A stretch of 64,000 bases of DNA from positions 124,001 to 188,000 of the forward strand of contig OZ244796.1 of the NCBI GenBank assembly GCA_965219965.1. The letters are read 5' to 3'. Positions within the stretch are counted from its first letter, which is position 1. Each line of letters opens with the position of its first letter. A program made the translations under genes and the position numbers. Shown here piece after piece: positions 1 through 9,160 of this stretch. The DNA is from G965219965 sp965219965 (GTDB lineage Bacteria > Pseudomonadota > Alphaproteobacteria > RS24). Under the pieces are notes generated by a model. That model made no database searches and was not told the origin of the DNA. It saw only the letters and a program-made list of their open reading frames with translations.

Positions 1-1
1 C

Positions 2-1351
2 AACCATGCGGAAGATAAATTTATCTGCGCCGATGTGAGCTTTGTGCCATTGCTGGAAGCCTTGCAAGAGCATTTGCCGCAAGTGCGGGGTTTTATTTTG
101 CTGAGTGATGAGGCGCATATGCCTGACACTAAGCTGAAAAATGTGCATTGCTATGAAACGCTATTGGCGGCAGAGGATGGCGATTTTTCTTGGGTCGCGG
201 TAGATGAAAACCATGCTTGCGGCATTTGCTATACGTCGGGGACGACGGGCAATCCCAAAGGCGTGGTGTATTCGCATCGCTCTAATGTGCTGCACACGCT
301 CATGGTGAATTCTGCCGATGTGCTGGGCATTAGCGCGAAATCCACCGTTATGCCCGTTGTGCCAATGTTTCACGCCAATGCGTGGGGCGTGGTGTTTGCC
401 GCACCTGCGGCGGGGGGCAAAATTGTCAATCCGGGCGCGGCGATGGACGGGGCCAGCCTTTATGAATTGCTGGACAGCGAAAAGGTGACACTCGCCGCCG
501 CCGTGCCAACTATTTGGGCGATGTTGTTGCGCCATGTGCAAGAAAATAATTTGCGTCTGCCGCATTTGCAAAAGGTGAATATTGGCGGGGCGGCTGTGCC
601 GCGCAATATGGTTGAAATTTTTGAACGCGATTATGATGTGGCGGTGGTTCACGCATGGGGCATGACGGAAACCTCGCCGCTTGGCACACTTAATAGCGAA
701 AAGGCCGGCATGGAAAATTTAAGTTTTGACGAACGCATGGCGTTGAAATTAAAACAGGGCAGGCCGCCTTATCTGGTGACGCTAAAAATTACCGATGAGC
801 AGGGGGCGGAATTGCCACGTGATGGCAAAACATCTGGCTTTTTGAAAATCAAAGGCCCATTTGTGGTGGAAAGCTATTTGAAAGACGCAGGCGCGGATTT
901 GCTTGATGCGGACGGTTTTTTTGACACGGGCGATGTCGCCACGTTGGACGCGCAGGGCTTCATGCACATTACCGACCGCGCAAAAGATATTATCAAATCG
1001 GGCGGCGAATGGATTTCCAGCATTGATATTGAAAATTTGGCCGTGGGGCATGAGGCGGTCGCCGAAGCGGCGGTGATTGGTTTGCCGCACCCCAAATGGG
1101 ACGAACGCCCCTTGCTGATTGTGCGCCTGCATGAAGGCGCGGCTTTGGGGCGCGACGAAATGCTGGCTTTTCTAGGCGGCACAATGGCCAAATGGTGGAT
1201 GCCAGATGATGTTGTTTTTGTTGATGAAATTCCACACACCGCAACGGGTAAGATTCAAAAAACCGCCCTGCGTGAGCAATTCAAAGATTATGTGTTGCCT
1301 GATGCGTCTGCTGACGCGCCCGCCGCGCCTGCCGATAAGCGCGACGATTAG
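2..1351 (+). CDS. Fatty acyl-CoA ligase, AMP-binding family (5' end outside window)
   Basis: Activates a carboxylic acid, probably a medium- or long-chain fatty acid, as acyl-AMP and then acyl-CoA for beta-oxidation or lipid synthesis. The reading frame is open back to base 2, and the residues before the GTG at 35 ([10 protein letters not shown]) continue the family alignment, so the gene is truncated by the window and does not start at 35. Visible signatures are the P-loop-like [13 protein letters not shown], the adenylate motif GMTETSP, the TGD of the hinge region ([10 protein letters not shown]), the [15 protein letters not shown] region and the C-terminal catalytic lysine region [11 protein letters not shown]. 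About 450 of the usual 540 residues are present. The substrate cannot be read from the sequence; the closest general type is the AlkK-like medium/long-chain ligases. The tail is rich in Ala, Asp and Pro. Confidence 0.9.
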   Translation, partial: NHAEDKFICADVSFVPLLEALQEHLPQVRGFILLSDEAHMPDTKLKNVHCYETLLAAEDGDFSWVAVDENHACGICYTSGTTGNPKGVVYSHRSNVLHTLMVNSADVLGISAKSTVMPVVPMFHANAWGVVFAAPAAGGKIVNPGAAMDGASLYELLDSEKVTLAAAVPTIWAMLLRHVQENNLRLPHLQKVNIGGAAVPRNMVEIFERDYDVAVVHAWGMTETSPLGTLNSEKAGMENLSFDERMALKLKQGRPPYLVTLKITDEQGAELPRDGKTSGFLKIKGPFVVESYLKDAGADLLDADGFFDTGDVATLDAQGFMHITDRAKDIIKSGGEWISSIDIENLAVGHEAVAEAAVIGLPHPKWDERPLLIVRLHEGAALGRDEMLAFLGGTMAKWWMPDDVVFVDEIPHTATGKIQKTALREQFKDYVLPDASADAPAAPADKRDD

Positions 1352-1410
1352 GGCAAGCGCAAGGCGGTGAGAGGCGGGGTATAATCCGCGCCAAAATCCA
1401 AGCCAAAGGG

Positions 1411-1439
1411 TTGGACCATCGCCCCGTTTCAGGTATATA
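1411..1439 (+). promoter_or_regulatory. Sigma-70 type promoter of tRNA-Gln
   Basis: TTGGAC (1411-1416) and TATATA (1434-1439) are separated by 17 bases. The predicted start near 1446 lies only a few bases before the tRNA 5' end, as is common for single tRNA genes. Confidence 0.6.
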
Positions 1440-1449
1440 AAACCCAAGT

Positions 1450-1524
<75 letters not shown>

Positions 1525-1561
1525 TTTTTCTTAAAAATAGGGATTGTAATAGGGGGCAGTT

Positions 1562-1717
1562 GTGAGATTGATTTACATAGACGAGTCCAAGGACACCAAA
1601 AATGATATATGCGCGTATTCGGCCTTATGTATTCATATAGAAGAATGGCACAAGACATTTAATAAAAAGGCATCTAAGGCAGATGGTAAAAATTTGGGAA
1701 TAATAAGAGTGGCATAA
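1562..1717 (+). pseudogene. DUF3800 protein remnant (N-terminal fragment)
   Basis: An open frame from GTG 1562 to TAA 1717 gives about 51 residues that begin RLIYIDESKDT and continue with YSALCIHIEEW. This resembles the first 35 or so residues of DUF3800 proteins, which carry a Y-x-D-E-S motif near the N-terminus and are often found in phage defence or mobile contexts. Intact members are over 200 residues, and nothing downstream continues the domain in any frame before the next gene, so I read it as the broken 5' end of a lost gene. It lies 38 bases behind tRNA-Gln in AT-rich DNA. Confidence 0.45.
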
Positions 1718-1722
1718 AAAGA

Positions 1723-1762
1723 GCGGGGCTGCCTACTACGCCATGTAATAGGAGGATCCCGC
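1723..1762. other. Imperfect inverted repeat in islet
   Basis: GCGGG at 1723-1727 pairs with CCCGC at 1758-1762. Inside, CCTACTA pairs with TAATAGG (one mismatch) around a 7-base loop. The internal loop is asymmetric and no T tract follows, so it is not a standard terminator. It may be a relic of a mobile element end. The rest of 1525-1882 holds only the DUF3800 remnant and AT-rich sequence with no other recognisable gene. Confidence 0.3.
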
Positions 1763-1882
1763 ATGTGCTATTTTAATGTAGGGTAGGAAGAAAAACAAGC
1801 ACTATATAGTTAAAGGAAAAACCTAGAATAGGCGCGGATTAGCCGAGAGAGAAAAAATCAAGCTTGCTAGATGGGATTTATC

Positions 1883-2659
1883 TTAGCCACTTGTAGGTTT
1901 GCTTAATACTGGATACCGCCAGTTCCAAGTTACTGTTTCTTGTTCACCTTCATCTTGAGTCTTAATCTCATTTTTATAACATTGTTCTATGTAACCCTTA
2001 TTCTTTTCCAGTTCTTCAATGTCAATTGGAGTTAAAGAAAAGCTGTATTTGTTATCTTTAATGTTAAACTCACTGGGTGAATCAATTTCAATTGTTACAT
2101 TATACGTGCCAGCTTTCCATGAAAAGCTTTGCTTTATATATTGGAACAAGCTTTGCATGCCCGCACTTTTCATGAATTCGTTTACATTAAACTTGCCCTG
2201 ATTTTTGAGGGGGATTAAATCCCCTGCTATGTTATTTTCTTTTCTAAGTTTCTCAGTATGAAATGATGATTCTTGGAATCTGATAAACCGTTCTTCTATA
2301 TCTTTCTCATTAAGTTTGATGGCAAAAACAGAGTTTTCTTTTTGATATGGCAAAGATGTACCGTCTGGAGTTTTTATTTGCATAACTTCTTGTTGTATGC
2401 CTTGCCACCCAAAAAACTTTTTTTCACCAGAGTTATGTTCCAGAATTATCCTGATTTCTGTGATAACTAAATCTTTATTCTTGGTAGAGAAAGCAAGGTG
2501 CAAATTAAAAATTGACCCTAAAGTTGTGAATCCTATTTCAACATTCCGAGATGTAATCACTCTAACTTCTGGCTTGGACCACCAGTTTTTTAATGAAGTC
2601 CATACAAAAGGAATCCATGCTAATGCACCAAGAATTGCGGCTATTTCAAATGGCTTCAC
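1883..2659 (-). CDS. Hypothetical membrane-anchored protein
   Basis: I do not recognise a family for this 258-residue protein. Residues 5-25 (IAAILGALAWIPFVWTSL) form one hydrophobic segment near the N-terminus, followed by a positively charged patch, so the protein is probably anchored in the inner membrane with most of the chain on one side. The remainder is soluble, rich in beta-prone and charged residues, with no cysteine pairs or clear catalytic motif. The gene is markedly more AT-rich than its neighbours and uses A/T-ending codons such as aaa, att and tta, which fits horizontal acquisition. It stands alone between tRNA-Gln and an outer-membrane protein gene. Confidence 0.65.
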   Translation of the reverse strand: MKPFEIAAILGALAWIPFVWTSLKNWWSKPEVRVITSRNVEIGFTTLGSIFNLHLAFSTKNKDLVITEIRIILEHNSGEKKFFGWQGIQQEVMQIKTPDGTSLPYQKENSVFAIKLNEKDIEERFIRFQESSFHTEKLRKENNIAGDLIPLKNQGKFNVNEFMKSAGMQSLFQYIKQSFSWKAGTYNVTIEIDSPSEFNIKDNKYSFSLTPIDIEELEKNKGYIEQCYKNEIKTQDEGEQETVTWNWRYPVLSKPTSG

Positions 2660-2752
2660 TGGAACTTCCTCATTCTAATTTTAATTAGGAAAATACAGCT
2701 ATATCATAATTTACTCTATTCTAAAAAACAACCTTCACTTCAAAAAATCACC

Positions 2753-3451
2753 CTACCGCTCTGGCAAAGGCGAGAAGACATCGGTGCGGATTTCAATACG
2801 GGTGGTGGTGGTTTCTAGGGGTTCGCCGAACATATTTTCAAAGCGCGTGAATTCCATACCAAAGCCGAGCTGTTTGGTGATATTTATTTTCACGCCCAGC
2901 CCGTAATAATAACCATTGCCTTCTTCTTCATGGCCGTGCGTAATCGGCTGGTCGTCTAGCATCACGCCGCTCCCGCCATTCGCATCGTCTTTATATTGCG
3001 CCGTCCAATAAATGCCGCCAAAGCGAGTGTAAAATGCCAGCCTTTCACGCATATTTTGCATCGCATCAATAAGCGGGAATGTATAGCGCAAACCCGCGCT
3101 CACCCCTTTGAGCGTATATTTATAAGTGCCGCCGCCCAGCCCGCTAATGGTGTGGTCGCCATAAGCAATGGCGGCGCGGGCGGGGTCTTTGGCCGTAAGC
3201 TGTGTGTCACCAAAAAGCGGGCGGCCAATTTCAAAATCAAAGCCGGGCGAAATGGGCATGCCCAAAACATAATCGGTAAATTTTTCGCTTTCCTTGAGGT
3301 CGTAATGCGCGTTGGTGGAAATGCCGTCTTTGAGTTCGCTGTCGCCCGTGCCATAGGCGAGATAAAACGGATACCAATCGCCAGCGCGGATGGGCGCAGG
3401 CGATAAAAGCACGCTCATAAAAAGGGCCGATAAAATAAAACACAACCGCAT
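2753..3451 (-). CDS. Outer-membrane beta-barrel protein
   Basis: A secreted protein of about 232 residues. I chose ATG 3451 because GGAG lies about 8 bases upstream and translation from there begins directly with a signal peptide (MRLCFILSALFMSVLLSPAP, then IRAGDWY, cleavage after A). An upstream in-frame start at 3496 would put 15 extra residues before the signal. The mature part alternates aromatic and polar residues typical of barrel strands (WYPFYLAYG, YKYTLKGVSAGLRYTF, YYYGLGVKINITKQLGFGMEFTRF) and has 6-8 probable strands. It resembles OmpA/Ail-like small porins of unknown role. No TonB box or peptidoglycan-binding domain is present. The neighbouring genes do not suggest a specific function. 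Confidence 0.7.
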   Translation of the reverse strand: MRLCFILSALFMSVLLSPAPIRAGDWYPFYLAYGTGDSELKDGISTNAHYDLKESEKFTDYVLGMPISPGFDFEIGRPLFGDTQLTAKDPARAAIAYGDHTISGLGGGTYKYTLKGVSAGLRYTFPLIDAMQNMRERLAFYTRFGGIYWTAQYKDDANGGSGVMLDDQPITHGHEEEGNGYYYGLGVKINITKQLGFGMEFTRFENMFGEPLETTTTRIEIRTDVFSPLPER

Positions 3452-3565
3452 AGGGTTCACTCCAGAAAAACCCCACGCTTTTTTATATTTTAGCAAAGGC
3501 GGCGGCGGCGGGCTAGCGTGCGGGCGCGGCGGCGTGCGGTTAGAGGCGGGGCTGTGTTTTATGCG

Positions 3566-4807
3566 TCACATATTGAGCGCGTCATAAAGCCGTGCGGCAA
3601 AATTTTCGCGCAAAGGATAGCTGTCAAATGGCACAAGCTGCGTCATAAAAATGACAGTGAGGTCATGGGTCGGGTCTAGCCAAAACCATGTACCCGCCAT
3701 GCCACTCCACGAGAAATTTCCTAAAGCACTGGCATGATTAGTTTTTTCAGGCTCTAACACAAGCGCGCCGCCAATGCCAAAACCATGCCCGCCCAACCCG
3801 CTTTCGCTAAACGCGCTGGCACTATAGCCCACCAGCCCGCCGTCATGGTTCAACTGATTGGTGAACATGGCCGCTTGCGTGTCGGGGGTGATGAGTTGCA
3901 CACCGTCCAGCGTGCCTTTATTGCGGAGCATTTGACAAAAACGATAATAATCGGGCAGGGAAGAAATCAACCCCGCCCCGCCGCCGCAAAAATCACGCGC
4001 CGCCGCGAAATAAGAATTTTCAGGCGCGTCCACACAGCGCAAATGTTTTTCTTTCGGGTCATGATAATAGCAATGCGTCAGGCGGGCGGCTTTTTCAGGC
4101 GCGATGTGATAGGCGGTGTCGTCCATGCCAAGCGGGGTGAAAAGCATCTCGCGGCTGGCCGTTTCCAAATTCGCGCCCGTGATAATTTCAATCACATGGC
4201 CGACAACATCAATGGCGCAAGAATAATTCCACGCCGTGCCGGGTGTGAATAGCAGGGGCATGGCGGCGAGCGCGTCACAAAATGCGGCGAGCGATGACCA
4301 CTGCTTGCGGCTGGCGGTGAGATTTTTGCGCCGATAAAGCGCGTCAAGCGGATGCTCATTCAGGAAATCATAAGTCAGCCCCGATTGATGGGTGAGAAGG
4401 TCGTGCAGGGTTATGTCGCGCTCAGCAGGGCGGGTGGTGTGGTCGCTGGTGTCGCCGCTAACCCAAATTTGCGGATTGGCAAAAGCGGGAATGTATTTTT
4501 TCAATGGGTCGTGGAGGGCGCATTTGCCTTGCTCGGCCAGCATGAGCAGCATCAGGCTGGTGACGGGCTTGGTCATGGAATAAATGCGAAACAAGCTGTC
4601 CTCGCCAATGGGAAAAGCACCCGCCGCTTCCGCACCAATCGCGCTTTGCCCGCCATAGGCCAGCGCGGCAATGGCACCGCGATGGGCAATGAGAAAAGAA
4701 TAACCAGCCAGCTTTTGCGTGGCGATATAATCGGCGTTGAGCCATGTTTGCAACGCCGCCAGCTTGGCAGAGTCAAAATGTTCGCTATGGGTGGCCTCTA
4801 AACGCAT
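3566..4807 (-). CDS. Serine hydrolase, class C beta-lactamase/EstB family
   Basis: A 413-residue serine hydrolase of the penicillin-binding-protein-like fold. The nucleophile motif S-x-x-K is seen as SMTKPVT in the N-terminal third, and the second catalytic motif Y-x-N/S as WNYSCAID near the middle. A C-terminal HGFGIGGA segment occupies the place of the KTG box, as in esterases of this family. There is no signal peptide, so the enzyme is probably cytoplasmic, which favours an esterase or peptide/lactone hydrolase over a true beta-lactamase. It lies 28 bases upstream of the methyltransferase stop and is read in the same direction. The substrate is unknown. Confidence 0.85.
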   Translation of the reverse strand: MRLEATHSEHFDSAKLAALQTWLNADYIATQKLAGYSFLIAHRGAIAALAYGGQSAIGAEAAGAFPIGEDSLFRIYSMTKPVTSLMLLMLAEQGKCALHDPLKKYIPAFANPQIWVSGDTSDHTTRPAERDITLHDLLTHQSGLTYDFLNEHPLDALYRRKNLTASRKQWSSLAAFCDALAAMPLLFTPGTAWNYSCAIDVVGHVIEIITGANLETASREMLFTPLGMDDTAYHIAPEKAARLTHCYYHDPKEKHLRCVDAPENSYFAAARDFCGGGAGLISSLPDYYRFCQMLRNKGTLDGVQLITPDTQAAMFTNQLNHDGGLVGYSASAFSESGLGGHGFGIGGALVLEPEKTNHASALGNFSWSGMAGTWFWLDPTHDLTVIFMTQLVPFDSYPLRENFAARLYDALNM

Positions 4808-4835
4808 GGGGGTATTTTCCGTTTTGGCGTTTCGC

Positions 4836-6050
4836 TTAGGGCATGAGCAAATCCAGTTTGGTTTTCAGATATTCCATGCTCCGCGCCCCTTTAATTGAAT
4901 TGCAACTTCCGCATAGAAGCTGCAAATTGTCAATATGGTCCGTGCCGCCTTTGGCGCGGGCGATGATATGGTCAACATCAAAATGGCGAATTTCAAAATG
5001 GGTTTTGCACCCCGCGCAATTTCCGCCCTGCTGGCTGTAAAGCGTCTTTTTGTGGGTTTTATAGGACGGCAATTTGCCCATATCGGTGCGCTTGGGAATA
5101 TCAGTGCGATGGGTGATTCCAAAAACCTTCTTTTGCGAGGAAGGCAAATCGGTCAATTCATTTTCTGCGCGTATTTTCACCAGCTCGGCGGCTTTCGCGC
5201 TAATGTCAATGCCAATCCACCCCCGCCCTAACTGCTCGGCGGCCACGCATGTGGTGGCACAGCCGCAAAACGGGTCAAGCACAATATCACCCGCATTGCT
5301 GGACGCTTTGATGATATGCGTCAAAAGCGCGAGCGGCTTTTGCGTGGGGTAGCCCGTGCGCTCGCTTTTTCTAGCATAATCAACTTTTAACCAGTCTCTG
5401 GGCGGTGTGTTGCTTGGATATTGTCTGTAAACCCCATCACTGCCATCTTTTTCTTTGGGCGCGAAACCACCACCTTTTTTGTATCTCAATACATAAGATT
5501 TGCCATCCTCATCTACAAACCTTTCCATAGCTTTCTTTGATGACTCTTTTAATGGTGTTGCCACATTTTTCCAATTAAAGGTCATAGATTTTCCTTTTGA
5601 GTAGAAAAGTAAATTATCGTGCCTTCTATTATATGTTGTCTTTATTAATTCTCTGCCTTCATATATCCAGATAAACTCATTGCGAAAATTCTTGCGCCCG
5701 AATATCGCGTCCATGACAAGTTTAAGATAATGACTCATAGTCGAATCACAATGCAGATAGATAGAACCCGTGGGTTTTAAGATGCGGTGCATTTCTAAAA
5801 GGCGGGTGGCCATATAGGCGAGATAGGATTTATCGCTATTGGTCATCGCCGCCAGCAAGACGCGGTAAAGGGCGGGGTGCTTGGCTTCAATCAGATTTAT
5901 CCATTCAACATCAACATCATCAAGCGTCCATGTGTCTTTGAACACCGCGCCTGCGGCTTTTGAACCAATCGGGGCGGCATAGTCGGCTTTGGAATTAAAG
6001 GGTGGGTCTAAATAAATAAGGTCAATGGACGCGCTGTTGAACCCGCGCAT
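4836..6050 (-). CDS. DNA methyltransferase fused to HNH nuclease; 5' end interrupted by poly-G tract
   Basis: The N-terminal two thirds is a beta-class N6-adenine/N4-cytosine methyltransferase: motif IV DLIYLDPPFNS near the start, a variable recognition region, then the AdoMet-binding motif I (DPFCGCATTCVAAEQLG) after it. The C-terminal 60 residues form an HNH nuclease domain: CAGC, DVDHIIARAKGG, then CGSC, the usual zinc-binding cysteine pairs around a D-x-D-H-I core. ATG 6050 is the only start in the open frame as assembled, but conserved family residues (NQTIWTGDNLPI) lie upstream of it and are open back through a run of 18 C (coding strand). The plausible start is ATG 6127, 22 bases after ptrB; it is out of frame with 18 C and would be in frame with 16 or 19. 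The assembled copy may be a phase-OFF allele or an assembly miscount. Confidence 0.85.
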   Translation of the reverse strand: MRGFNSASIDLIYLDPPFNSKADYAAPIGSKAAGAVFKDTWTLDDVDVEWINLIEAKHPALYRVLLAAMTNSDKSYLAYMATRLLEMHRILKPTGSIYLHCDSTMSHYLKLVMDAIFGRKNFRNEFIWIYEGRELIKTTYNRRHDNLLFYSKGKSMTFNWKNVATPLKESSKKAMERFVDEDGKSYVLRYKKGGGFAPKEKDGSDGVYRQYPSNTPPRDWLKVDYARKSERTGYPTQKPLALLTHIIKASSNAGDIVLDPFCGCATTCVAAEQLGRGWIGIDISAKAAELVKIRAENELTDLPSSQKKVFGITHRTDIPKRTDMGKLPSYKTHKKTLYSQQGGNCAGCKTHFEIRHFDVDHIIARAKGGTDHIDNLQLLCGSCNSIKGARSMEYLKTKLDLLMP

Positions 6051-6096
6051 AATGGGTAAATTGTCCCCCGTCCATATCGTTTGATTCGAGAAGTTC

Positions 6097-6114
6097 GGGG
6101 GGGGGGGGGGGGGG
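6097..6114. repeat. Homopolymer of 18 G (poly-C on coding strand)
   Basis: Eighteen consecutive G on the plus strand lie between ATG 6127 and the body of the methyltransferase gene. If translated the tract would encode a short proline run. Its length decides whether the start codon is in frame with the enzyme, as in contingency genes controlled by slipped-strand mispairing. Confidence 0.9.
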
Positions 6115-6148
6115 TATTGCTTGTCATTTTACGCCCACAGATATTGCT

Positions 6149-8245
6149 TTAGTTTGTCAACTTATCCACTTTACCATGAATAAGCAAAACAAAAGCATAG
6201 AGCAATGCGGTTTCGTGCAAGCGGTTATAGCGGCCTGCTTTGCCGCCATGTCCAGCGGCCATTTCCATATTGAGCAGGGTCAGCCCTTTATCGGTGCGGC
6301 GGTCGCGCAGGCGGGCAACCCATTTTGTCGGCTCCCAATAGGTGACACGCGGATCGGTCAGCCCGCCTGTGGCCAAAATATGCGGATAGGCGACAGCGCG
6401 GATATTATCATAAGGGGCGTAAGCGGCAATGGTTTGGTAATCATCTTTATTAGTTATCGGATTGCCCCATTCGGGCCATTCAGGCGGGGTGAGGGGCAGG
6501 GTGTCGTCCAACATAGTGGTCAGCACATCCACAAATGGCACTTCGGCCACCGCACCGCGAAATAATTCTGGCGCGAGATTAAGGCTTGCGCCGACCAGCA
6601 AACCGCCCGCACTGCCGCCATGTATGGTGATATGTTTCGGGCGGGTTAATTTAGCGGCGATAAGCGCGTGCGCCGTGCTAACAAAATCGCTAAAGCTGTT
6701 TTTCTTATGCTTGCCGCGCCCGTGCAGAAACCATTTATGTCCCATCGCCTTGCCGCCGCGAATATGAGCAATGGCATAAATAAAACCACGGTCAACAAGG
6801 CTCAGACGGCTGCGCGAAAAGCTGGGCGCAATGGTGATGCCATACGCCCCATAGCCATAAAGCAAAAGCGGGGCAGGGTGGGGCGTGTCTTTGTGATAAA
6901 GCAGGGAAACAGGAATCCGTGCGCCATCTGCGCCCCGCGCCCAAAAACGTTTGGTGATATAATTTTTCGGCTGGTGGTTCGGCACAATTTCTTCATGCAC
7001 AAGCTGGCGCGTGGCGCGGTTCATGTCATAGTCATAAGTTTGCGGCGGGGTGGTCATGGAGCTATAGGTGAAACGCAGGGTTTGCGTGTCATATTCCAGC
7101 CCCGCATCAAGGCTGAGGTCATAGGCCTCTTCGTCAAACGCAATTTGGTGGGTCTGGCTCGTTTTAAGGCACTGAATGTGCAGGGTTGGGCAGGCATTTT
7201 CACGGGTGAGCCAAACCAAATGGTCGGCATAGGCGGCCATGTCTAATATGAGCGTGCCTTGCTGGTGAGCGATAAGCGTGTGCCAATTTTCAGGCGCATT
7301 TTCGGGAGCGGCCATGAGTTTGAAATCTTCGGCCTCGTGATTGGTTAAAATAATAAAGCGGTTACGCGCCGCATCATGGCTGAGCTGATATTCCAACCCT
7401 GTGCGGCGGGCGGCGACAAGGCGCGGGGCGGTGTGCGGGGCGTGCGCGTCAATGAGGCGGGTTTCGGAAGTTTCATGGTCGTGAATGTGAATGAAAATCC
7501 ACGCCCCCGAACGGCTGGCCGATAGGCTGACAAAAAACCCCGCATCTTTTTCATGATAAATTTCTGTGTCTTGTTCACCCGCCGTGCCAAGCTGGTGACG
7601 CATAACACGGCTGGGGCGGTGATTATCGTCAAGCAAAATGTAAAATAAATGCTGGCCATCCGCCGACCACGCCATTTGCCCCGATGTGTTGGGAATTGTG
7701 TCGGGTAAATCCGCGCCATTTTCGGTTTGGGTGATTTTAAGGGTGAAATATTCCGACCCTTTAATGTCCACCGCCCAAGCCAATAGGTTTTGGTCGGGCG
7801 CGGCGGCAGTGTCGGCAATTTTGAAATAGGTTTCGCCCTTGGCGCGTTGATTGCCGTCAAGAATGATTTTGGGATTTTTGCCGTCACGGCTTTGGCGGCA
7901 AAATTGCGGATGCTCGCCGCCCTTTTCATATTTGATAAACCACGCCCAAGCCCCTTTTGGGCGTGGCGGGGTGGCATCATCTTCTTTCAGGCGGGCTTTC
8001 ATTTCAGCAAAAAGCGTTTGGCGCATATCCCCCGTTTGTGCCAGCACGGCCTCAGTGTGTTGATTTTCCGCTTCAATATGGGCGCGTATGTCGGCGCGTA
8101 AAATGGTTGGGTCACGCATGACGGCCTGCCAATTCTCATCGCGCAACCACGCATATTCATCTGTGCGGGTGAGGGCGTGATGGGTATGGGTGGATTTTTT
8201 TTGCACCGCTTGCGGCGGGGGCGGTGCAGAAATTTTGTCAGTCAT
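6149..8245 (-). CDS. ptrB: Oligopeptidase B / prolyl oligopeptidase family (S9A)
   Basis: A cytoplasmic serine peptidase of 698 residues, the usual length, that cleaves short peptides after basic residues. The N-terminal beta-propeller domain is followed by an alpha/beta-hydrolase domain with nucleophile Ser545 in HGGSAGG, Asp631 in GGLTDPRV and His666 in [11 protein letters not shown] chose ATG 8245 because GGGAA lies about 8 bases upstream; the ATG at 8257 has no such site. The start lies just inside the end of msrB (which stops at 8238), so the two are translationally coupled in one operon. No signal peptide is present. The proline run near the N-terminus is ordinary low-complexity sequence. 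Confidence 0.92.
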   Translation of the reverse strand: MTDKISAPPPPQAVQKKSTHTHHALTRTDEYAWLRDENWQAVMRDPTILRADIRAHIEAENQHTEAVLAQTGDMRQTLFAEMKARLKEDDATPPRPKGAWAWFIKYEKGGEHPQFCRQSRDGKNPKIILDGNQRAKGETYFKIADTAAAPDQNLLAWAVDIKGSEYFTLKITQTENGADLPDTIPNTSGQMAWSADGQHLFYILLDDNHRPSRVMRHQLGTAGEQDTEIYHEKDAGFFVSLSASRSGAWIFIHIHDHETSETRLIDAHAPHTAPRLVAARRTGLEYQLSHDAARNRFIILTNHEAEDFKLMAAPENAPENWHTLIAHQQGTLILDMAAYADHLVWLTRENACPTLHIQCLKTSQTHQIAFDEEAYDLSLDAGLEYDTQTLRFTYSSMTTPPQTYDYDMNRATRQLVHEEIVPNHQPKNYITKRFWARGADGARIPVSLLYHKDTPHPAPLLLYGYGAYGITIAPSFSRSRLSLVDRGFIYAIAHIRGGKAMGHKWFLHGRGKHKKNSFSDFVSTAHALIAAKLTRPKHITIHGGSAGGLLVGASLNLAPELFRGAVAEVPFVDVLTTMLDDTLPLTPPEWPEWGNPITNKDDYQTIAAYAPYDNIRAVAYPHILATGGLTDPRVTYWEPTKWVARLRDRRTDKGLTLLNMEMAAGHGGKAGRYNRLHETALLYAFVLLIHGKVDKLTN

Positions 8246-8663
8246 TATTGTTCCCATCAGGGCGTTCAGTGAGATTCAACGCCGTGCCGTTAATGCAATA
8301 GCGTAAACCCGTCGGCTGTGGCCCATCGGGAAACACATGCCCCAAATGCGCCCCGCATGCGGCGCAAAGTGTTTCGGTGCGGCGCATGGCATGGCTGTCA
8401 TCATGGCGTTCGGCTACCGCTTCGGGCGTGATGGGCTGAAAAAAGCTCGGCCAGCCCGTACCGCTATCATATTTGGTGTCGGAATCAAAAAGCGGCGCGG
8501 CACAGCAAATGCAGTGATAAATGCCAGATTTTTTGGTATCCCAATAAGGTCCCGTAAAGGCGCGTTCGGTGCCGCCCTGACGGGTGACATGGAATTGTTC
8601 CGCGCTCAGCTCAGCTTGCCACTCGGCATCAGATTTATTGATTTTAGTTTTTTTCCGACCCAT
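8238..8663 (-). CDS. msrB: Peptide-methionine (R)-S-oxide reductase
   Basis: Repairs oxidised methionine by reducing the R-sulfoxide with thioredoxin as the usual electron donor. The 141-residue protein is of normal length. Zinc is held by two C-x-x-C pairs, C51/C54 and C100/C103. The catalytic cysteine is C123 in the signature RYCINGTAL, and the GTGWPSF and [10 protein letters not shown] motifs are intact. No export signal is visible, so it acts in the cytoplasm. Its 3' end overlaps the start of ptrB by 8 bases, implying co-transcription of a protein repair and peptide turnover pair. Confidence 0.95.
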   Translation of the reverse strand: MGRKKTKINKSDAEWQAELSAEQFHVTRQGGTERAFTGPYWDTKKSGIYHCICCAAPLFDSDTKYDSGTGWPSFFQPITPEAVAERHDDSHAMRRTETLCAACGAHLGHVFPDGPQPTGLRYCINGTALNLTERPDGNNND

Positions 8664-8701
8664 GCCAACAGATTGGCTTTATTATGCCTTTGGGTCAAAT
8701 T

Positions 8702-9160
8702 TTAATTGACCGTTTGCTTGTCATTTTCACGGTTGAGCCTATCAACATAGGGCCAAAGCTGCCGTCCCCAGCGATTAACCGCCTTTTTTAGCTTTGTGGT
8801 TGGCACATAAAGCTCTGCCCGCCCAATGCGCTGAATGGGGCGAATATAGCCGCGCTCTTCAAAACGCCGCAAAGCCGCCCGCACCGTTCCATAAGCACGT
8901 CCGGTTACTTCAACAAAATTTTTCGTCACCGTAGATTTGCCTTCAGCATCATTAGACAGAATGATAAATAACATCATCCAATCTTCATATTGCGGCGCAT
9001 CGGTTTGAAAAAGCTCGCAACCAAAATTATGGGCATTGAGCAGAACATTAATACTCCGCATCGCTTCCGGCAAAACGCCCGGCACAAAAAGTGAGATTTC
9101 CTCAGGCAGAGTAAACTCTGACCCTCTGGAAGTCCGTTTTATATCTGAATAAGCTGTCAT
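8702..9160 (-). CDS. Winged-helix transcriptional regulator, MarR-like
   Basis: A 152-residue protein with a helical N-terminal part and a winged helix-turn-helix at about residues 75-120 (VTKNFVEVTGRAYGTVRAAL, then a wing ending in RAELYVP). The overall shape resembles MarR regulators, but it is too divergent to place in a named subfamily and no ligand site can be seen. It is read divergently from the GafY-like GTA activator across a 314-base AT-rich region, so it could control that gene and its own expression. In Caulobacter a repressor (RogA) acts upstream of gafYZ; a similar role here is only a guess from position. Confidence 0.6.
   Translation of the reverse strand: MTAYSDIKRTSRGSEFTLPEEISLFVPGVLPEAMRSINVLLNAHNFGCELFQTDAPQYEDWMMLFIILSNDAEGKSTVTKNFVEVTGRAYGTVRAALRRFEERGYIRPIQRIGRAELYVPTTKLKKAVNRWGRQLWPYVDRLNRENDKQTVN

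Noticed and set aside
3566..4807. True antibiotic-resistance beta-lactamase
   Set aside because: No signal peptide and a modified KTG box region; more consistent with a cytoplasmic esterase of the same fold.
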